NCBI RefSeq assembly: GCF_000149955.1
Contig: NC_031000.1
Location: 62,001-126,000 of the forward strand
DNA: 64,000 nucleotides
Reading direction: 5' to 3'
Source: Fusarium oxysporum f. sp. lycopersici 4287
Taxonomy: Eukaryota; Ascomycota; Sordariomycetes; Hypocreales; Nectriaceae
The position numbers were made by a program, and so were the translations under genes. Position 1 is the first letter of the stretch. Every line of letters begins with the position of its first letter. This document shows positions 20,043-32,123 of this stretch, one piece after another. The notes below the pieces were generated by a model. The model was not told the origin of the DNA. It ran no database searches and worked only from the letters and a program-made list of their open reading frames with translations.

Positions 20043-20492
20043 AAATCAAATCCAATCAAACAAACTGCCAAACAAATCAATCAAATATGCCAAAATCTTA
20101 TTTCAAATCAATCAAATGCAAAATACCGGATTTGAAATAACATTTGATATATTTGATACAGGATATAAGATTAGGGATTTAACCTGCTTCGCTGATGAGT
20201 GCCTCTTTGTAGCCTACCCGGAACCTGGTGAATGCCTGGGGAGTGGATCTGGCCAATCAGAGCCTTCGCTGATACTACCCATTAATATTTCCCCTCTTCG
20301 CCCCCACATCGATAGATCGCGTCGTTGGCAGCCTGTTTACTTCTCCCGACGCGTGCCCGACCCTCCCCCACCCTTCAAGTTGACGCCGCTGACAGCTACA
20401 ATGCATCGATGACTGGGGTCAGGCAGGGGTAGTGCGGTGAGCTGAGCCTAAGAGTGGCTAGGAGAGATGAGCTAAGAGCACAAATGGTGAGG
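20043..20492. other. 5' flank of pogo B, rich in TCAAAT/ATTTGA motifs
   Basis: 20043-20165 is dense in CAAATCAAT and ATTTGAAAT strings, as in a subterminal transposase-binding region. No gene is recognised in the rest. Confidence 0.5.
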
Positions 20493-20605
20493 TTTGAAAT
20501 ATTTGAAATATTTGAATAAATATTTCAAACAACAAATCCAGCATCGCGGGCTATCAAATATCTCAAATATGGCCCCGGATTTGATTTGTTTGATTTGTGG
20601 GCAGC
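20493..20605 (+). repeat. Inverted repeat and second pogo B 5' fragment
   Basis: 20493-20530 is a near-palindrome with GTTTGAAATATTT at the left and AAATATTTCAAAC at the right. It is followed at 20575-20605 by GGATTTGATTTG...GTGGGCAGCGCTGAT. The last part matches the start of the pogo B transposase (ATGGGCAGCGCTGAT, read from 20042 on the minus strand). It looks like the 5' end of another, truncated copy in the opposite orientation. Confidence 0.55.
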
Positions 20606-22286
20606 GCTGATCAGTATACCGCGAGACATTAGGGTTTCGGGTGTCAGGATCGATCCATCTTTGTATTGCAGAAAGAGCAGGCTGAGGGCTTTCAATTGAT
20701 ATACTCATTAGCTCAGTTGAATGAAAATTGCAATTATTGTGATTGAGTGAAGTAGTTATGTTGTTGAGGTTGAGGATGTTAAGTGGTGATTTCGTTGTGA
20801 CGTTTATGAGGGGTAATGACATATCGCGGGCATTATCAGTGCAGCAAACGGTGACAATTCAATTAAACGAGTGACCTATTTTCTTGGTGGGACTACATAT
20901 AAGTTAAAAGTAGCTCTTATTTATTTCCTTGTCAACCGACCCTTTGCCTAGTCAAGCTACCCCCTGTGCTTGACGCACGGGCACCTACGGTGTGAAGGAA
21001 AGCACGGGGTGGCCGGTCTCTAGGCCCTACCCAAGTAATCAAAATGCACCAAATAAATGGCACAAAACTCCTCTGCTAAATTAGGGGGTGATAGAAGTCG
21101 CCGCGATATTTACTTTGATAAATTGCAATATTATAGATATGGTATCCGAAGGTAGTCTACCGTAAACTACGCACCTTAGGCCGCTTCCTCTTCTCCTCAT
21201 TGTCGTTGACCTCCGTAAGAGGGCTCCATTTCGGGCTTTTGTTCTTAGCTGCACCTGCTGACATTCTAGTCCTACGTACCAAAAGCAATTATCTCCTAAG
21301 GGCCCAACAGGCCGAAATTAGGTCACGATGACGGGTCATAGTCAATTAAATTGCAAAGAACAAAAGGTACTTCTACCGCCTCCTAAATTATGCGGTGGTA
21401 TAAGTACCAGCAGGTCTCATCATTACAAATCGGTACATCGCGCACCTTGCACCTATCCCATTGAGTGCTAACTGACGCCAGATACAATGTGAGATACGCA
21501 GCTATACGATGGGGTGAGTGTATTAAGATGTGGACCCGAATGTGGTGTTATTGATTGTCGACTTGATTTTTCTGATCAGTCTGTCAGAGAGGGGTTGGTA
21601 CAATTCCCCCTCCTTTTCTGGATACAAGAATAATATTGTGATAAAGGAAAGTGGAGCCCATTCCTGCTGGATTAATGATAGCGCCTCGATAAAAGAAACG
21701 TGTATTTTGTGGGTCCCCGGATATATCAATACGGGGTGGCGGGAAAAACACCTGGAAGAAAAAGAACAGAGACAAAAAAGAAGGACGAGCTCCTGGGGAC
21801 TAGATTGATCCTCAAGTGTGAAAGTCAACCTCATTTTAGTTGGACATCAACCCCACTGGCGTATTTAACAATTCCCATCCGCCAATCTAACATCTTTCAA
21901 CCCCACTTGGCGTGTTCTGAACGCGCTTTAACTCAGATGCATTCCACATCAGACGCGTAGCACGTAACAGTTCAAATGACTGCGGACGTTCCGCGTCGGC
22001 ACCAGACATTCCCGTCAGAAATGGCACTTGGGACTTTTAATGCTTCTTATGCCCGAGCCACCGCCTAAACATCCACAACTATCATAGTCCAAGCCTTGTC
22101 ACTACATCCCTTCTGCATTCAAACTCCTTCATTCAACACATTCTTTCATCTAATCTTACTCCTGACTAACCCTTCCCCCTAGCTCTCTATATCAACTTCT
22201 CTCCTCGCTTCATTTTGAGCAAGCTATCTTCTGAGCACTGTTCCTACGCTACAAGAACGCATCAAGAGCTGTGAGCTCCTCGAAAG
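20606..22286. other. Intergenic, no gene recognised
   Basis: A small hairpin lies at 21367-21411 (GGTACTT...TACCGC arms). A 35-codon minus frame starts at 21264. 21523-21960 has overlapping short frames on both strands without recognisable domains. The last 250 bp before 22287 are C/T-rich and are probably the promoter and leader of the DUF3716 gene. Confidence 0.5.
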
Positions 22287-25200
22287 ATGACCGCAGGGGA
22301 AGATGTCTGGGACTCTCTCCCAAAGGTGGAGCAAAAGGCTATCTGGGATGAGACAGAACGCAATTTCTGGGTTAACCTCCGCAGCAAGAAGGATGCCGAG
22401 AACAAAAAGATCGAGAAAGATTTCCAGCTCTCAATTAATGAAATTCGGTTGAAGTTCAGTGATCTCACAGGGCAGCGAAGTCAACTGAAAGAATCTCAAT
22501 CCCGATTAGCTAGGGAACTCGCCAAAGTTGAGGCGGAACTGGCACGCACCACTGATGAGTGTGAGGAGAAGGCCAATCGACTTGAGCGCATTGAGCAAGA
22601 CTACCGCGCGTCACGTCAGAAGAGAGCGGAAACGCTGCATGATATTTGGTTCAAGATGCGCCGATTCTTCAGACAAAAGAGAGGGGAGGATCCTGATGCT
22701 CCGGACGATCTCGGACCCGAATCAGAAGGAATTGTTCTGCCTGAAGTGTTGCCAGAGCTATCCTCAGCGTTTAACGGGCCGATTCCACGAATAGAGCCTA
22801 CTAATGGCACTGCAACGGTAATGGACAGACCCGATGAAGTGGATGATGATGATCGTATGGAAGGCATTGAGCACCATGATAATGAGGCAGCCGAGACCCT
22901 CGTTGATGTTGTTGACGCTGATGGAAATGTGATCGGACCCGTGGAACAGATCGAGCCTTGGAACCAATGGGTTGAGGGAATCCAGGAATTGGAGATACGA
23001 AGACCTGTCAAGATTCGCCGAGGACGGCGCTTCAACGCTAGACATCTTACCAGCATTTACGAACGAACTGAGGCGAAGGGGGTCAAATGGCTCTCTTGTA
23101 TGATTCAAGCTACAGGAGAAATTCAGGCCAAGAGATGCCACTCATGCGACAAGAACCAAGGCGCGTTTGACGACTGCATCATTGTCGGCGGAGATCTCTT
23201 TCAGAAATGCGGCAACTGCGAATGGAACCGTCAGGGATGCCATGGTGCCTCAGGGGACACGATTGATATACTAGCCTCGAGGGAGAGAGCACGACGGAAG
23301 AAACAACTAAAAGAAAGAATTCAAGAGACTCCCACAGACCGTTCCTCGGAAACAATACATCCGACAGTTGAAGTTCAGCCAAGGCCTGAGCCAACACGTC
23401 AACCAGAACCCCAACGAGTTGAACAACAAATCTCTGTGCCCTCTCGGCCACCTTCACCACAGCCCATTCTACAGCGTACACTTGAAAGATTCCCTGAGCG
23501 ACAGCCCGAGAGACAACCGGATAGACAGATTGAGCGACAGCCCGAGCCACAACAGGAACAGCAACCTGAGCGACGGCCTGAACGACCAATTGAGCCTCAA
23601 CTTGCACGAGTGACTGAGTGTCAGGCAGAACGGACTACAACACGACAGCCGGAACGGCGCCCTGAGCCCCAAACCGAGCGAATTCTGGACCGATCCAATG
23701 ACCCGTTCCATGATGTGATCGCTGCAAGGGCCCCGGAACAAACTGTCGAAGTAGCACCAGTGCAAATCGCTGAACGTCCTCGTGAAATGCCCCATAGACC
23801 AATTTATGGTTCACCTCACGGACCTCCAAGCCGTCCGACAACGGCTCCCAGGTCGGATTATGCTCCGGAACGTATGATTGACCCTGTGGACTCGCCCTTA
23901 CCGACACCAGTCTATCCTCAACCCAGGCCCTTGGAGACACTGCGCTCTGTGCTTCCTTCGAGTGCCCCCCGCCACTCCTCTCATGACATTCTCCACCCAT
24001 CAACAGAGCTCGATGGCTCTACCAAAGACCATCGCGGTTCTGTTCAGGTCCACACACCACGAGAACCCGAACGGATGAATACTCCACAAGAGTATCGTAT
24101 AACTCCTGGGTTTACGCCGGCCAATATTACAAGTCGACCTCCATCCAGCGAACGAGGAAGACCAACTCCGCCATCGTTGCCCATTGATCCTTCGTCACAG
24201 CCTCCTGAGTCTCCTCCTGCTCTACTATTGGAAGAGATCACCCGAGAGAACATGGTCCTCAAGAATGATGAAGTTGTTTACACTTATCCTGAATGCGTTG
24301 CGGGGGTGCCATTGGTCAAGATTAACGAGGAACACCCCTATTGGGAAGCCAACTGGCCAAACGTCAAAACACTTATTGAGCCACAGCTTGCTCGATGGCG
24401 CGAGAAGCATCAGGCTGCTATTGAAGCAGGTCCTAAGCAGGATAAGGGAGGCTCTTCAAAGTATCAAATTGGCAGACAGGTCAACCGTGGTATAAAAATT
24501 CTCGAATTCCACGAGAAGGGCCCCATCAGCCCTTATCAGTTGTTAGGTAAAAGATATATTCAGGCTGGCAAGGGTGGTATAACCTCATATGACACCCTAT
24601 TTCGCCTGTCAGAGACAATATCGGAGCTCGAAAAATTCAATCTTGACATATCGCCGGTTGACTGGATGCGACAGCGTCTCCACGAACTGATTCAAACTCA
24701 GGGTCTCAATTTCAACCTGCCACGAACAATTCACGACTTCTATCATGACTCAAAACTCACAAGTCTTCGTTACAAGCATGGCTTTAAGAACATAGGACGC
24801 CCTTCTGGAGCCATGAAGGCTCGCTTGAGCCATGGCAGCCCTAGCACTATACCCAAACCCCCCCAAAAGCGCAAGTCTATGCACTCGGTTACTACTACGC
24901 CTCGTGAAGATTCCTTCGTCAACCACTCCTCTGCCTGGTCAAATATCCTCAGGCTACAGAACTCCAGCCTCGATCCCGGCCCCTGCTCCTCAGCCAGTCT
25001 TCAGCACCCACCTCAACAAGAAGCCCAAATACATGCCACCTGCACATTATCGCCCCGATCACGACGAATTTTATTTTGAGGCTTGGTCCGATACAGATTC
25101 ATGCAGTGGCGGCAGCATTACTAAATATGATTGGCGTCTTGCTGTAGTCAAGACTCGATTATATACCAGCCACATCAATGTTACACAGTATTGGACCTGG

Positions 25201-25635
25201 GTAGGTCAGATACAATGCTTTCAACATCAGGTACTCAAAGACGTGAAACCTGCGAAGTGGGGCTTGTTTAGGGACGAGATCGATTTCCATGTCCACATCG
25301 CAGAGATTGAGGAAATGGAGTGGAGTATCGAAGCACTTCGCGTTCACATCATTACGAAAAAGGATGTCGGAGAGCTTGCTCCAGATGGCAAGCCTCGAGG
25401 CGATGTCATGGCATCTTTCCCACGAGCACGTACAATGCGTCGCTTCCTGTTCTTTTGCAGAGAAAGGGGTATGAAAATGGCTACGAAGGAGCCGTAAGTG
25501 TAGCCCCAGTGATGGAACTGTGGCAAGTAGAGAACTAACCTGGACGATAGTGAGGAACTTAATGACCTGTGGGATTCCATGGTTTCTGAACAATTGCCTG
25601 GTCGAAGCGATTCTAATCAACAGTTGGTGGAATGA
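22287..25635 (+). CDS. DUF3716 protein, large, three exons
   Basis: Proposed exons 22287-24903, 24953-25493 and 25551-25635 give 1080 aa. The last intron (GTAAGT...CTAAC...GATAG) is convincing; the first (49 bp, GTGAAG...CCTCAG) is inferred because the frame changes there with a consistent phase. Residues about 1-125 are charged and probably coiled coil. A Cys-rich DUF3716 domain begins at Cys284 (C-x2-C...C...C-x2-C...C, including KCGNCEWNRQGC). Residues about 360-620 are low-complexity Arg/Pro/Glu/Gln repeats. A C-terminal part from about residue 640 (VYTYPECVAGVPLVKINEEHPYW) looks folded. DUF3716 is a fungal zinc-binding-type domain of unknown function. No signal peptide or membrane segment is seen. 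A frameshift instead of intron 1 cannot be excluded. Confidence 0.75.
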
Positions 25636-27276
25636 GTTCGTTGACCACGAGCGACGTTCTTCGAGGGGTAAAGATGGCCCTGTTCTGTATGCCTATGTTT
25701 AATCATAATGCGATTTCTTACAGTTCTCTATTGTTTTCTTCTTTCTATCGATCGAGCAGATCATTCCGCATATATCAGCACAGGAATCTGTGTGCTTAAT
25801 GGAAGTTGTATATGTCGACGCTTTAGCTTCAAGTGGTCGCAATGCGATGGCTTAACTGAGCGTAGGAGGGGAGTAAGGAGATCGAACCCAAGTCTATAGC
25901 GTTTGGCACGCCGGCGTTTGTGCTCCTCGGGGAGGACCTGGTAATTTTCGGTGTAGATGGTGTTGCCAGCAAGAAGTTTGCCCAAGATGATATCGTGCTC
26001 CATTTACCGGTCAATAAGAGGCTGAGTGATGTTAGTTTCAGGGGCGGAGTACATCGACTTGACAGTCGCGAGACTTTGGAAAGCCTGGGTCTTGATCCTT
26101 ACCCACGGAATAGACACATCCGAGTTCATCGTCTACACTAGATATATAACAAAGGAATTTTTAGAGAAGTTCACGATCCCCTTCAAAGCTCCGCTCGACA
26201 ATGACGATGCTGCTATTTCTGGCCTCAAGATAGAATACATAAGAGTTCATATTTGGCCAATTCTAACTCTGCGAGAGAGACTTACCGAGGCGTTGAGTCC
26301 AGACGTTGTCGGAGCTTTCAAACCAGACGAAATATAAACGTGGGAGAAAGACCCTGGGGAACAGAGTGGCGAGAAGCGAAGGTGAGATGTTCTTCCTAAA
26401 GCTGTAAACAGCAGCTTAGAGGAAAAGCCTAGGGAAAAGCCGGCAATTGTCTCCAAAAGCTTTGTTTGGACGAGGGTCCACTCGTGGATTTGGTGATATG
26501 AAAGTAGAGTTTGATAAGTAACGTTGGATTCTGAGAGGCTTGAACGACCTGTTGTTCCACAGTTGATCCCGTCATGGCCTAGTTGGCGAAATTCGGTATT
26601 ATATAATAAGCATGCACTGGTCGCATGTCTTGGCATGAGGTTGAATGTCGGGCTGAGGAGACTACCGTCACAGCATTTCCGAATCCGCCCCGACCGTCCA
26701 AGGAGACATCAACGGAAGAACATCCCGCTAGCGAAGACCACTATTTGTAGTACATTATCGTGGACACGACAAGCAACGAGGACATTATCACTGAGCATGA
26801 CATGTCTTTGGCAAGCTTAGGTTGAGTTGTAAACTTGAGTCATACTAGATGGAGACTTTTCTGAAGCAAGAGCTTCTTGGAACTCTTCCTGTTGTGTTTC
26901 TGTTTCTAGTTTCTCGATGGAATATCAAAGAGGCCTTCGACGACCATGACGATAATGCGGCCTCATCAAGTACTCGAATTGGAGTGGCTAGACAAGAGCC
27001 CACGCCGACGCGACCATGACGCAGCTAGACGATATTAGATGACCGTTCACGACGATTGGGCTCTTCTAGTCGATCCCCTTTGGCTGATACGAGTGAAGAC
27101 AATGAAAGATTACGACGTGGAGAAGCTGGCTGTCAAAACGCTGAACGGACACTCAGTAACGACCAATACCAGGCCATCTCCGAGACCGCACCGGAGAGGA
27201 GAGAGCGGGGTGAGTGTATCTTGGTACCTAACTAGCGGAAGTTGAGCAGATGACCTATGTATATATAATAGACATA
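25636..27276. other. No gene recognised
   Basis: Short frames occur on both strands, the longest being minus 26636-26247 (129 codons) and plus 26026-26337 (103 codons), with no domain I recognise. A decayed gene is possible but not supported. Confidence 0.5.
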
Positions 27277-29137
27277 ACGTACATGATAAGCGGGTGCAAC
27301 AGACAAGCGAGTGCAACACAACATCCCAACATCTCAAATAGAAATAGCCATAAAAACACAACAGACTATTAATTAAGTAAAATTAATCACTATATTCTTC
27401 CAGAGACATAGCGACAACTATCTGACAGGTCCTTGCATTATGTCCTGTCTTGCCGCACGCTCCACAGCGCCTTTCCTTCATTCGCGCAGGCCCTCCTTGA
27501 CCACCACTTCTCGATGGTCCAGCCACCGCCTGCGCATCAGCATCCGTTTGATCAATTACTTGCCTTCCTTCCTCTACTGTCATCACTCCTCCTTTCTGTA
27601 GCCGGGTTCTTTTTGCCCTCCGCCGCCGGCTTAGTATCTCATTTGCCTGTTCAAGATCTTGGACCCTGGCCTCTAATAAGGCAACCTTATGCATAACTAT
27701 CTTTGTTCCCTTAGAAGAAGACCTCAATGCTTCTAGAATCGACTCTGGAGAGCTACTTTTATGCCTTTTGATTCTCCTTTCAAGATATTCAAGCTGAGAG
27801 TCGGCTTCAAGGATAGTCTTTGGGGTCTTTGAGACCCAAGGGGTCGAGGGGCTAACTACCTCCTCCGCAGGCGTCGGAGTCCGCAGCTGCACATCAAGCT
27901 TCGAGATTATACTTTCTGGGTCGAGAGGAGCAAGTCCGGCTCCTCTAAAGGCTGCTTTAATATTTTTCTCTGTCATTGTGGCCTGGTAGGCGGTGTAAAA
28001 AGCCGGGAAGAACTCGGTTTTGGAAATGTGGGTTACAGAGCATCTGATCAAATGCTCGATTTCTCGCCCGTAAGCCTTCTTAAGCAGGCCAAAGCATCCG
28101 ACATCAAGAGGCTGCAGCAGATGAGACGAATGAGGCGGCATACAAAGCGTGATAATTTTATTTGCCTTGCAATATCTCTCAAAGTCGACTGAGTGGTGAC
28201 TTTCGTGTCCGTCGAGGATCAGGAGACGATAGCGATTCTTTGATTGCTTGGTAGTACACCGGTCGAAGTGCTTTAGCCATTCAAGGCCTATCTCATTATC
28301 TGTCCAGCCATTTGGACTCGTCGCAATAGCCCAATCGCCCGGGAGGCTGCTTTCTCGGTACCAGTTGGCGAGGTGATATTGGCCCGCACCTATGATGAAC
28401 GGCGGGATCGCTTGGCCCTCGGCATTGATCGCCTGAATGACTGTAATCCATTCCCCATTTCCAGGCTGCACTGATTTTGGTCTTCCACGCCTTTCAGCAC
28501 CTGTGACGACCATTCCGCTCGCAATGACGCCCATCATAAAGCCAGTCTCGTCAAAGTTATAGATTTCATCAGGTCGGATGCCATACTTGGCGATTACATT
28601 CGCTACGAGCCTAAACCAGTTGCGAATAATGGTCGGATCTTCACATTTGGCTCTCTGGTAGTCATATTTACGGAAAAAATGCGTCTTGAGGTCTTTGTGT
28701 CGCTTGACGAAGTTAGAGGCCCAGCGCTTGCCGACAGGCAGCATCTCGCGGTCGGCGAGCAATCGGTTAGCCATCTCCTCAACACAATGCAGTCGCGGGG
28801 GGAATCCTCGCGAATCCAGATCGAGAATGAACTGAACTATGATCTGTTCCTCTAGATCAGATAGTTTGCGTGATTTTGGGATAGAATCACGCGTAGAAAG
28901 GATACCCTTCTGTCGGCGATGTAAAGTCTAATAACGGACCTGGTAAATGCCTGCGGCGCGTCGGAGACTTAATTTTGGGTCATTTTGAAGGGCACGAAGT
29001 GCAAGAAGAATCCTAGCCTCAATATTTAGGTCTGACATATTTGGTGGTTGAAAATTAATTGATTAAGTTGAGAATATGTAAATTGCGGGATTTTTTGTTG
29101 CACTCGCTTGTCTGTTGCACCCGCTTATCATGTACGT
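27277..29137 (-). mobile_element. pogo-like element C with TIRs and TA duplication
   Basis: Both ends read ACGTACATGATAAGCG from outside in, followed by GGTGCAACAGACAAGCGAG; the inverted repeats are about 50 bp and nearly perfect. TA flanks each end (27275-27276 and 29138-29139). At 1861 bp it has the size of a Fot1/pogo element. It encodes one transposase on the minus strand. Its right end touches the 5' leader of element D. Confidence 0.9.
27383..29038 (-). pseudogene. pogo-type transposase C, one nonsense codon
   Basis: A 552-codon frame starts at ATG 29038 (MSDLNIEARI). A single TAG at 28930-28928 (codon 37) interrupts it; the frame is otherwise open to 27383. It has a psq-type HTH (KLSLRRAAGIYQVRY), a CENP-B HTH (GKRWASNFVKRHKDLK), catalytic IYNFDETGF (Asp163), LLILDGHESHH and SHLLQPLDVG, then a basic coiled tail and a C-terminal knuckle CGACGKTGHNARTC. 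The family binds its TIRs and moves the element to TA sites. The catalytic triad is complete, so only the nonsense codon, lying in the first HTH, is an obvious defect. Confidence 0.88.
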
Positions 29138-29138
29138 T

Positions 29139-30917
29139 ATTTGATTACTTATTTCTCAACCACCTAATATGCCACAATCAATTAATGAGGCAAATATCAT
29201 TCTTGCACTTCAAGCCTACCGGAATGACCCAAAATTGAGTCTTCGACGCGCTGCAAAGATCTATAAAGTTCGCTATAGTAATCTCCTTAACCGATATAAT
29301 GGCATTCCTGCTCGACGCGATATAATGCCTAATTCACGCAAACTATCTGATTTAGAGGAACAGACTCTTATTCAGTTTATTCTCGACCTGGATTCGCGAG
29401 GATTTCCCCCCCGGCTATGTAGTGTGAAAGAAATGGCTGATCAATTACTTGCCGACCGCGACGCGCCACCAGTCGGCACGCGTTGGGCTTCAAATTTCGT
29501 CAAGCGACACCCAGACCTTAAGACGCGTTCTTTTCGGAAATACGACTACCAGAGAGCCAAGTGTGAAGATCCAACTATTATCCGTAACTGGTTTACGCTT
29601 GTGGCGAATACAATCGCGAAATACGGCATCCGATCAAATGATATCTATAACGTCAACGAGACTGGCTTTCTTATGGGCATGATTGCAAGCGGAATGGTCG
29701 TCACAGGTACAGATAGGCGTGGAAAACCAAAATCAGTGCAGCCTGGAAACCGGGAATTGATTACGGTCATTCAGGCGATTAATGCGGATGGCTGGGCGGT
29801 CCAGCCGTTTATCATCGGTGCGGGCCAATATCACCTCGCCAACTGGTACCGAGAAAGCAACCTCCCGGGCGATTGGGCTATTACAACAACCCAAAATGGC
29901 TGGACCGATAATAAGACCGGTTTAGAGTGGCTAAAGCACTTTGATCGGTGTACGACCAATCGATCAACTGGTTCCTATCGTCTCTTAATCCTTGATGGGC
30001 ATGAAAGCCACCACTCGATCGACTTCGAGAGATATTGCGAGGAAAATAAGATCATTAGGCTTTGTATGCCGCCTCATTCGTCTCATCTGCTGCAGCCTCT
30101 TGATGTCGGGTGCTTTGGCCTGCTTAAGAAGGCTTACGGGCGAGAAATAGAGCATTTGATCAGATGCTCTATAACCCACGTTTCGAAGACTGAGTTCTTT
30201 CCGGCCTTTCATGCCGCATTTCAAGCCACTATGACAGAAAGAAATATCAAGTCGGCCTTTAGAGGAGCTGGGCTTGTTCCTCTTAATGCGGAAAATGTGG
30301 TCTCAAAGCTTGATATGCAGCAACGGACTCCAACGCCAGTTGAGGAGGTGGCTAGCCCGTCAACACCTTGGGTCTCAAAGACTCCAAAGACCGTGCTTGA
30401 GGCTGGGTCTCAGTCTGAATATATTGAAAGACGAATTAGAAGGCATCATAACAGCTCCCCAGAGTCAATCCTAGGCGCTCTGAAGTCTCTTTCTAAGGGA
30501 ACAAAGGCAGTTATGCATGAGGTTACCTTATTACGGGGTCAGGTCCAAGACCTTCAACAGGCAAATGAGGTATTAAGCCGGCGCCGGAGGGCAAGAAGGA
30601 CCCGACTGCAGAAAAGAGGGGTAATGGCAGTAGAGGAAGGAAGGCAAGTAATTGATCAGATGGATGTTGATGCGCAGGTAGTGGCCGAATCATCCAGGAG
30701 TGGTGGCCAAGGAAGGTCGGCGCGACCAGGGGTTCGGCATTGTGGTATATGCGGTAAGCCTGGTCATAATGCAAGAACCTGCTAGGTAATAATTGAGACA
30801 TCTGGGGAAGAGTATAGTGAGTAGTTTTAATTAATTAATTAATTAATTTGTTGTGTTTTTATTCCGATTTCTAGTTTAGAGGTTGAGAAAAGTGACCATT
30901 TCGCTTATCATGTACGT
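29139..30917 (+). mobile_element. pogo-like element D, 5' TIR missing
   Basis: The right end is CGCTTATCATGTACGT followed by TA (30918-30919), matching the C TIR core. No separate left TIR exists: the 5' leader begins where element C ends. Element C either inserted into D with loss of the left end or the two share one TIR. A (TTAA)n run lies at about 30828-30848. Confidence 0.75.
29169..30785 (+). CDS. pogo-type transposase D, open frame but catalytic Asp to Asn
   Basis: 538 aa, uninterrupted, about 80 percent similar by eye to transposase C. Same order: psq HTH (residues about 20-45), CENP-B HTH (about 75-120), DDE_1 core and C-terminal zinc knuckle CGICGKPGHNARTC (525-538). Asp276 (LLILDGHES) and Asp312 (LLQPLDVG) are present, but the first catalytic residue is Asn163 (NVNETG, codon AAC at 29655-29657) where copy C and relatives have Asp. 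A GAC to AAC change is the transition expected from RIP. The protein may still bind TIRs but should not cut. The leader matches that of C (CTCAACCACC...ATG) but its own 5' TIR is missing. Confidence 0.88.
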   Translation: MPQSINEANIILALQAYRNDPKLSLRRAAKIYKVRYSNLLNRYNGIPARRDIMPNSRKLSDLEEQTLIQFILDLDSRGFPPRLCSVKEMADQLLADRDAPPVGTRWASNFVKRHPDLKTRSFRKYDYQRAKCEDPTIIRNWFTLVANTIAKYGIRSNDIYNVNETGFLMGMIASGMVVTGTDRRGKPKSVQPGNRELITVIQAINADGWAVQPFIIGAGQYHLANWYRESNLPGDWAITTTQNGWTDNKTGLEWLKHFDRCTTNRSTGSYRLLILDGHESHHSIDFERYCEENKIIRLCMPPHSSHLLQPLDVGCFGLLKKAYGREIEHLIRCSITHVSKTEFFPAFHAAFQATMTERNIKSAFRGAGLVPLNAENVVSKLDMQQRTPTPVEEVASPSTPWVSKTPKTVLEAGSQSEYIERRIRRHHNSSPESILGALKSLSKGTKAVMHEVTLLRGQVQDLQQANEVLSRRRRARRTRLQKRGVMAVEEGRQVIDQMDVDAQVVAESSRSGGQGRSARPGVRHCGICGKPGHNARTC

Positions 30918-30919
30918 TA

Positions 30920-31089
30920 AGCTTAAAAGTTACTTACTATATTAGCAAGATAATATATTGCTTAAACTGTGGGTTAATGATATGCGTTTGATAATTATAC
31001 CAGAGACAGAAAACTTCTGCGTTTTATATACTTGCAAATCTTAGATTAAACATATATCCTAATGTTGATTAATCCTCCAGATCTCCTGT
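30920..31089. other. AT-rich spacer
   Basis: AT-rich sequence, nothing recognised. Confidence 0.5.
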
Positions 31090-31371
31090 CTAGTCTAAAT
31101 TAGCATAGCCGATGAGGTGTTTTCGTTCTCTCTTATATTCTAGTTCTAGATCTTGCGATACCTCAAGAACTTGAAAGATTCTACCGATATCCCTCTGGTC
31201 TATGTCTCCTGTACTTCCCAAGTGCCGCTTGTACAAGGAGGCAGTAGGACCAATGACAGATCTCGATCCAAGCTTGTGACAAACCAGGAATCCGTTCACC
31301 GTGGCATACCACTTTATGAGTTCGTCCGTTACCTTGTAGCCCGGCGTATGTTCTCCGAATTCGTCTGTCAA
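31090..31371 (-). pseudogene. Possible copia RNase H-region remnant
   Basis: The minus frame ends with IFQVLEVSQDLELEYKRE and HLIGYANLD. This resembles the YLKGTKDLGL-Y...L-GYSDSD pattern before the RNase H domain of Ty1/copia polyproteins. Flanking homology is broken by stops. The match is short and the call is weak. Confidence 0.3.
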
Positions 31372-32123
31372 AACTGGTTTCGCACTGGGGGTGCAGCGCC
31401 CTTGATCTGTATGGTGTTTTCTATGAAACAGTATGCAAATTCGTCGCTGACCTCAGGTTGGAGCCAGCGATTACATGCACCTTCACAGAGCTTACTCGTT
31501 TGTAGATAGGAATGCGATGTGCAACACTTGCAGGGAAATGACGTGATAATCGCCCAATTTATTTGCAGCGAGGGTGTTGACAAACAGTGCCATAAAGAGA
31601 CTGTATCATATGCAAACGGGCCGGAATGTCAGCAGCGTGAAGATTTTGTAACAATCAACGATGCATAAACCCTACTTATTGGTATTGACAACATACGCTT
31701 TTCCACTTCGTGCAGGCGTGGCTGTAACGGAAACAGTAGATTGGGTGAAGCTGCTGCAAGTCTCAGTGTTTCATAAGCTCATTGTTGTAATTATCGTCAT
31801 CATAGACATGTTTGTAGTCTGGTGCGGGGAAGGGAGTCCGTAAGGTTGGAAGCCCTTGGTGCTGGATCGCATCACCTTCCCCGCATCTCTAATTCATTAG
31901 ACGTACAATTGCGCAACGATTACCATTACACACCCACACGGAGCGAACACTCCGGGTAGCTATGTTTGAATGAAGGTGTAATTGAAACACTCGAGGACTA
32001 TATCTATGAACCAGTGCACCCTTGTTTCAGCGGGGGGTAATAACACTGAACGTCCGACCTAACCACTCATACATTATTCCAAGTTGCCCCTAATATCGAA
32101 AGATCCTTAACTGTGCTGCTACA
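31372..32123. other. No gene recognised; promoter side of the ferritin-like gene
   Basis: Short unrecognised frames only. The ferritin-like start follows TGCTGCTACA ATG at 32124. Confidence 0.5.

Noticed and set aside
21523..21834. Overlapping plus and minus ORFs of 92-103 codons
   Set aside because: No family pattern on either strand and no reason to prefer one frame.
23179..23607. Minus-strand 142-codon ORF in the DUF3716 gene
   Set aside because: Its Val/Ala/Gln repeats are the antisense of the RQPE low-complexity region.
26026..26337. Possible C-terminal duplicate of the DUF3716 gene
   Set aside because: A vague resemblance (RVHI and acidic context) to residues near 25340 does not extend into a real alignment.
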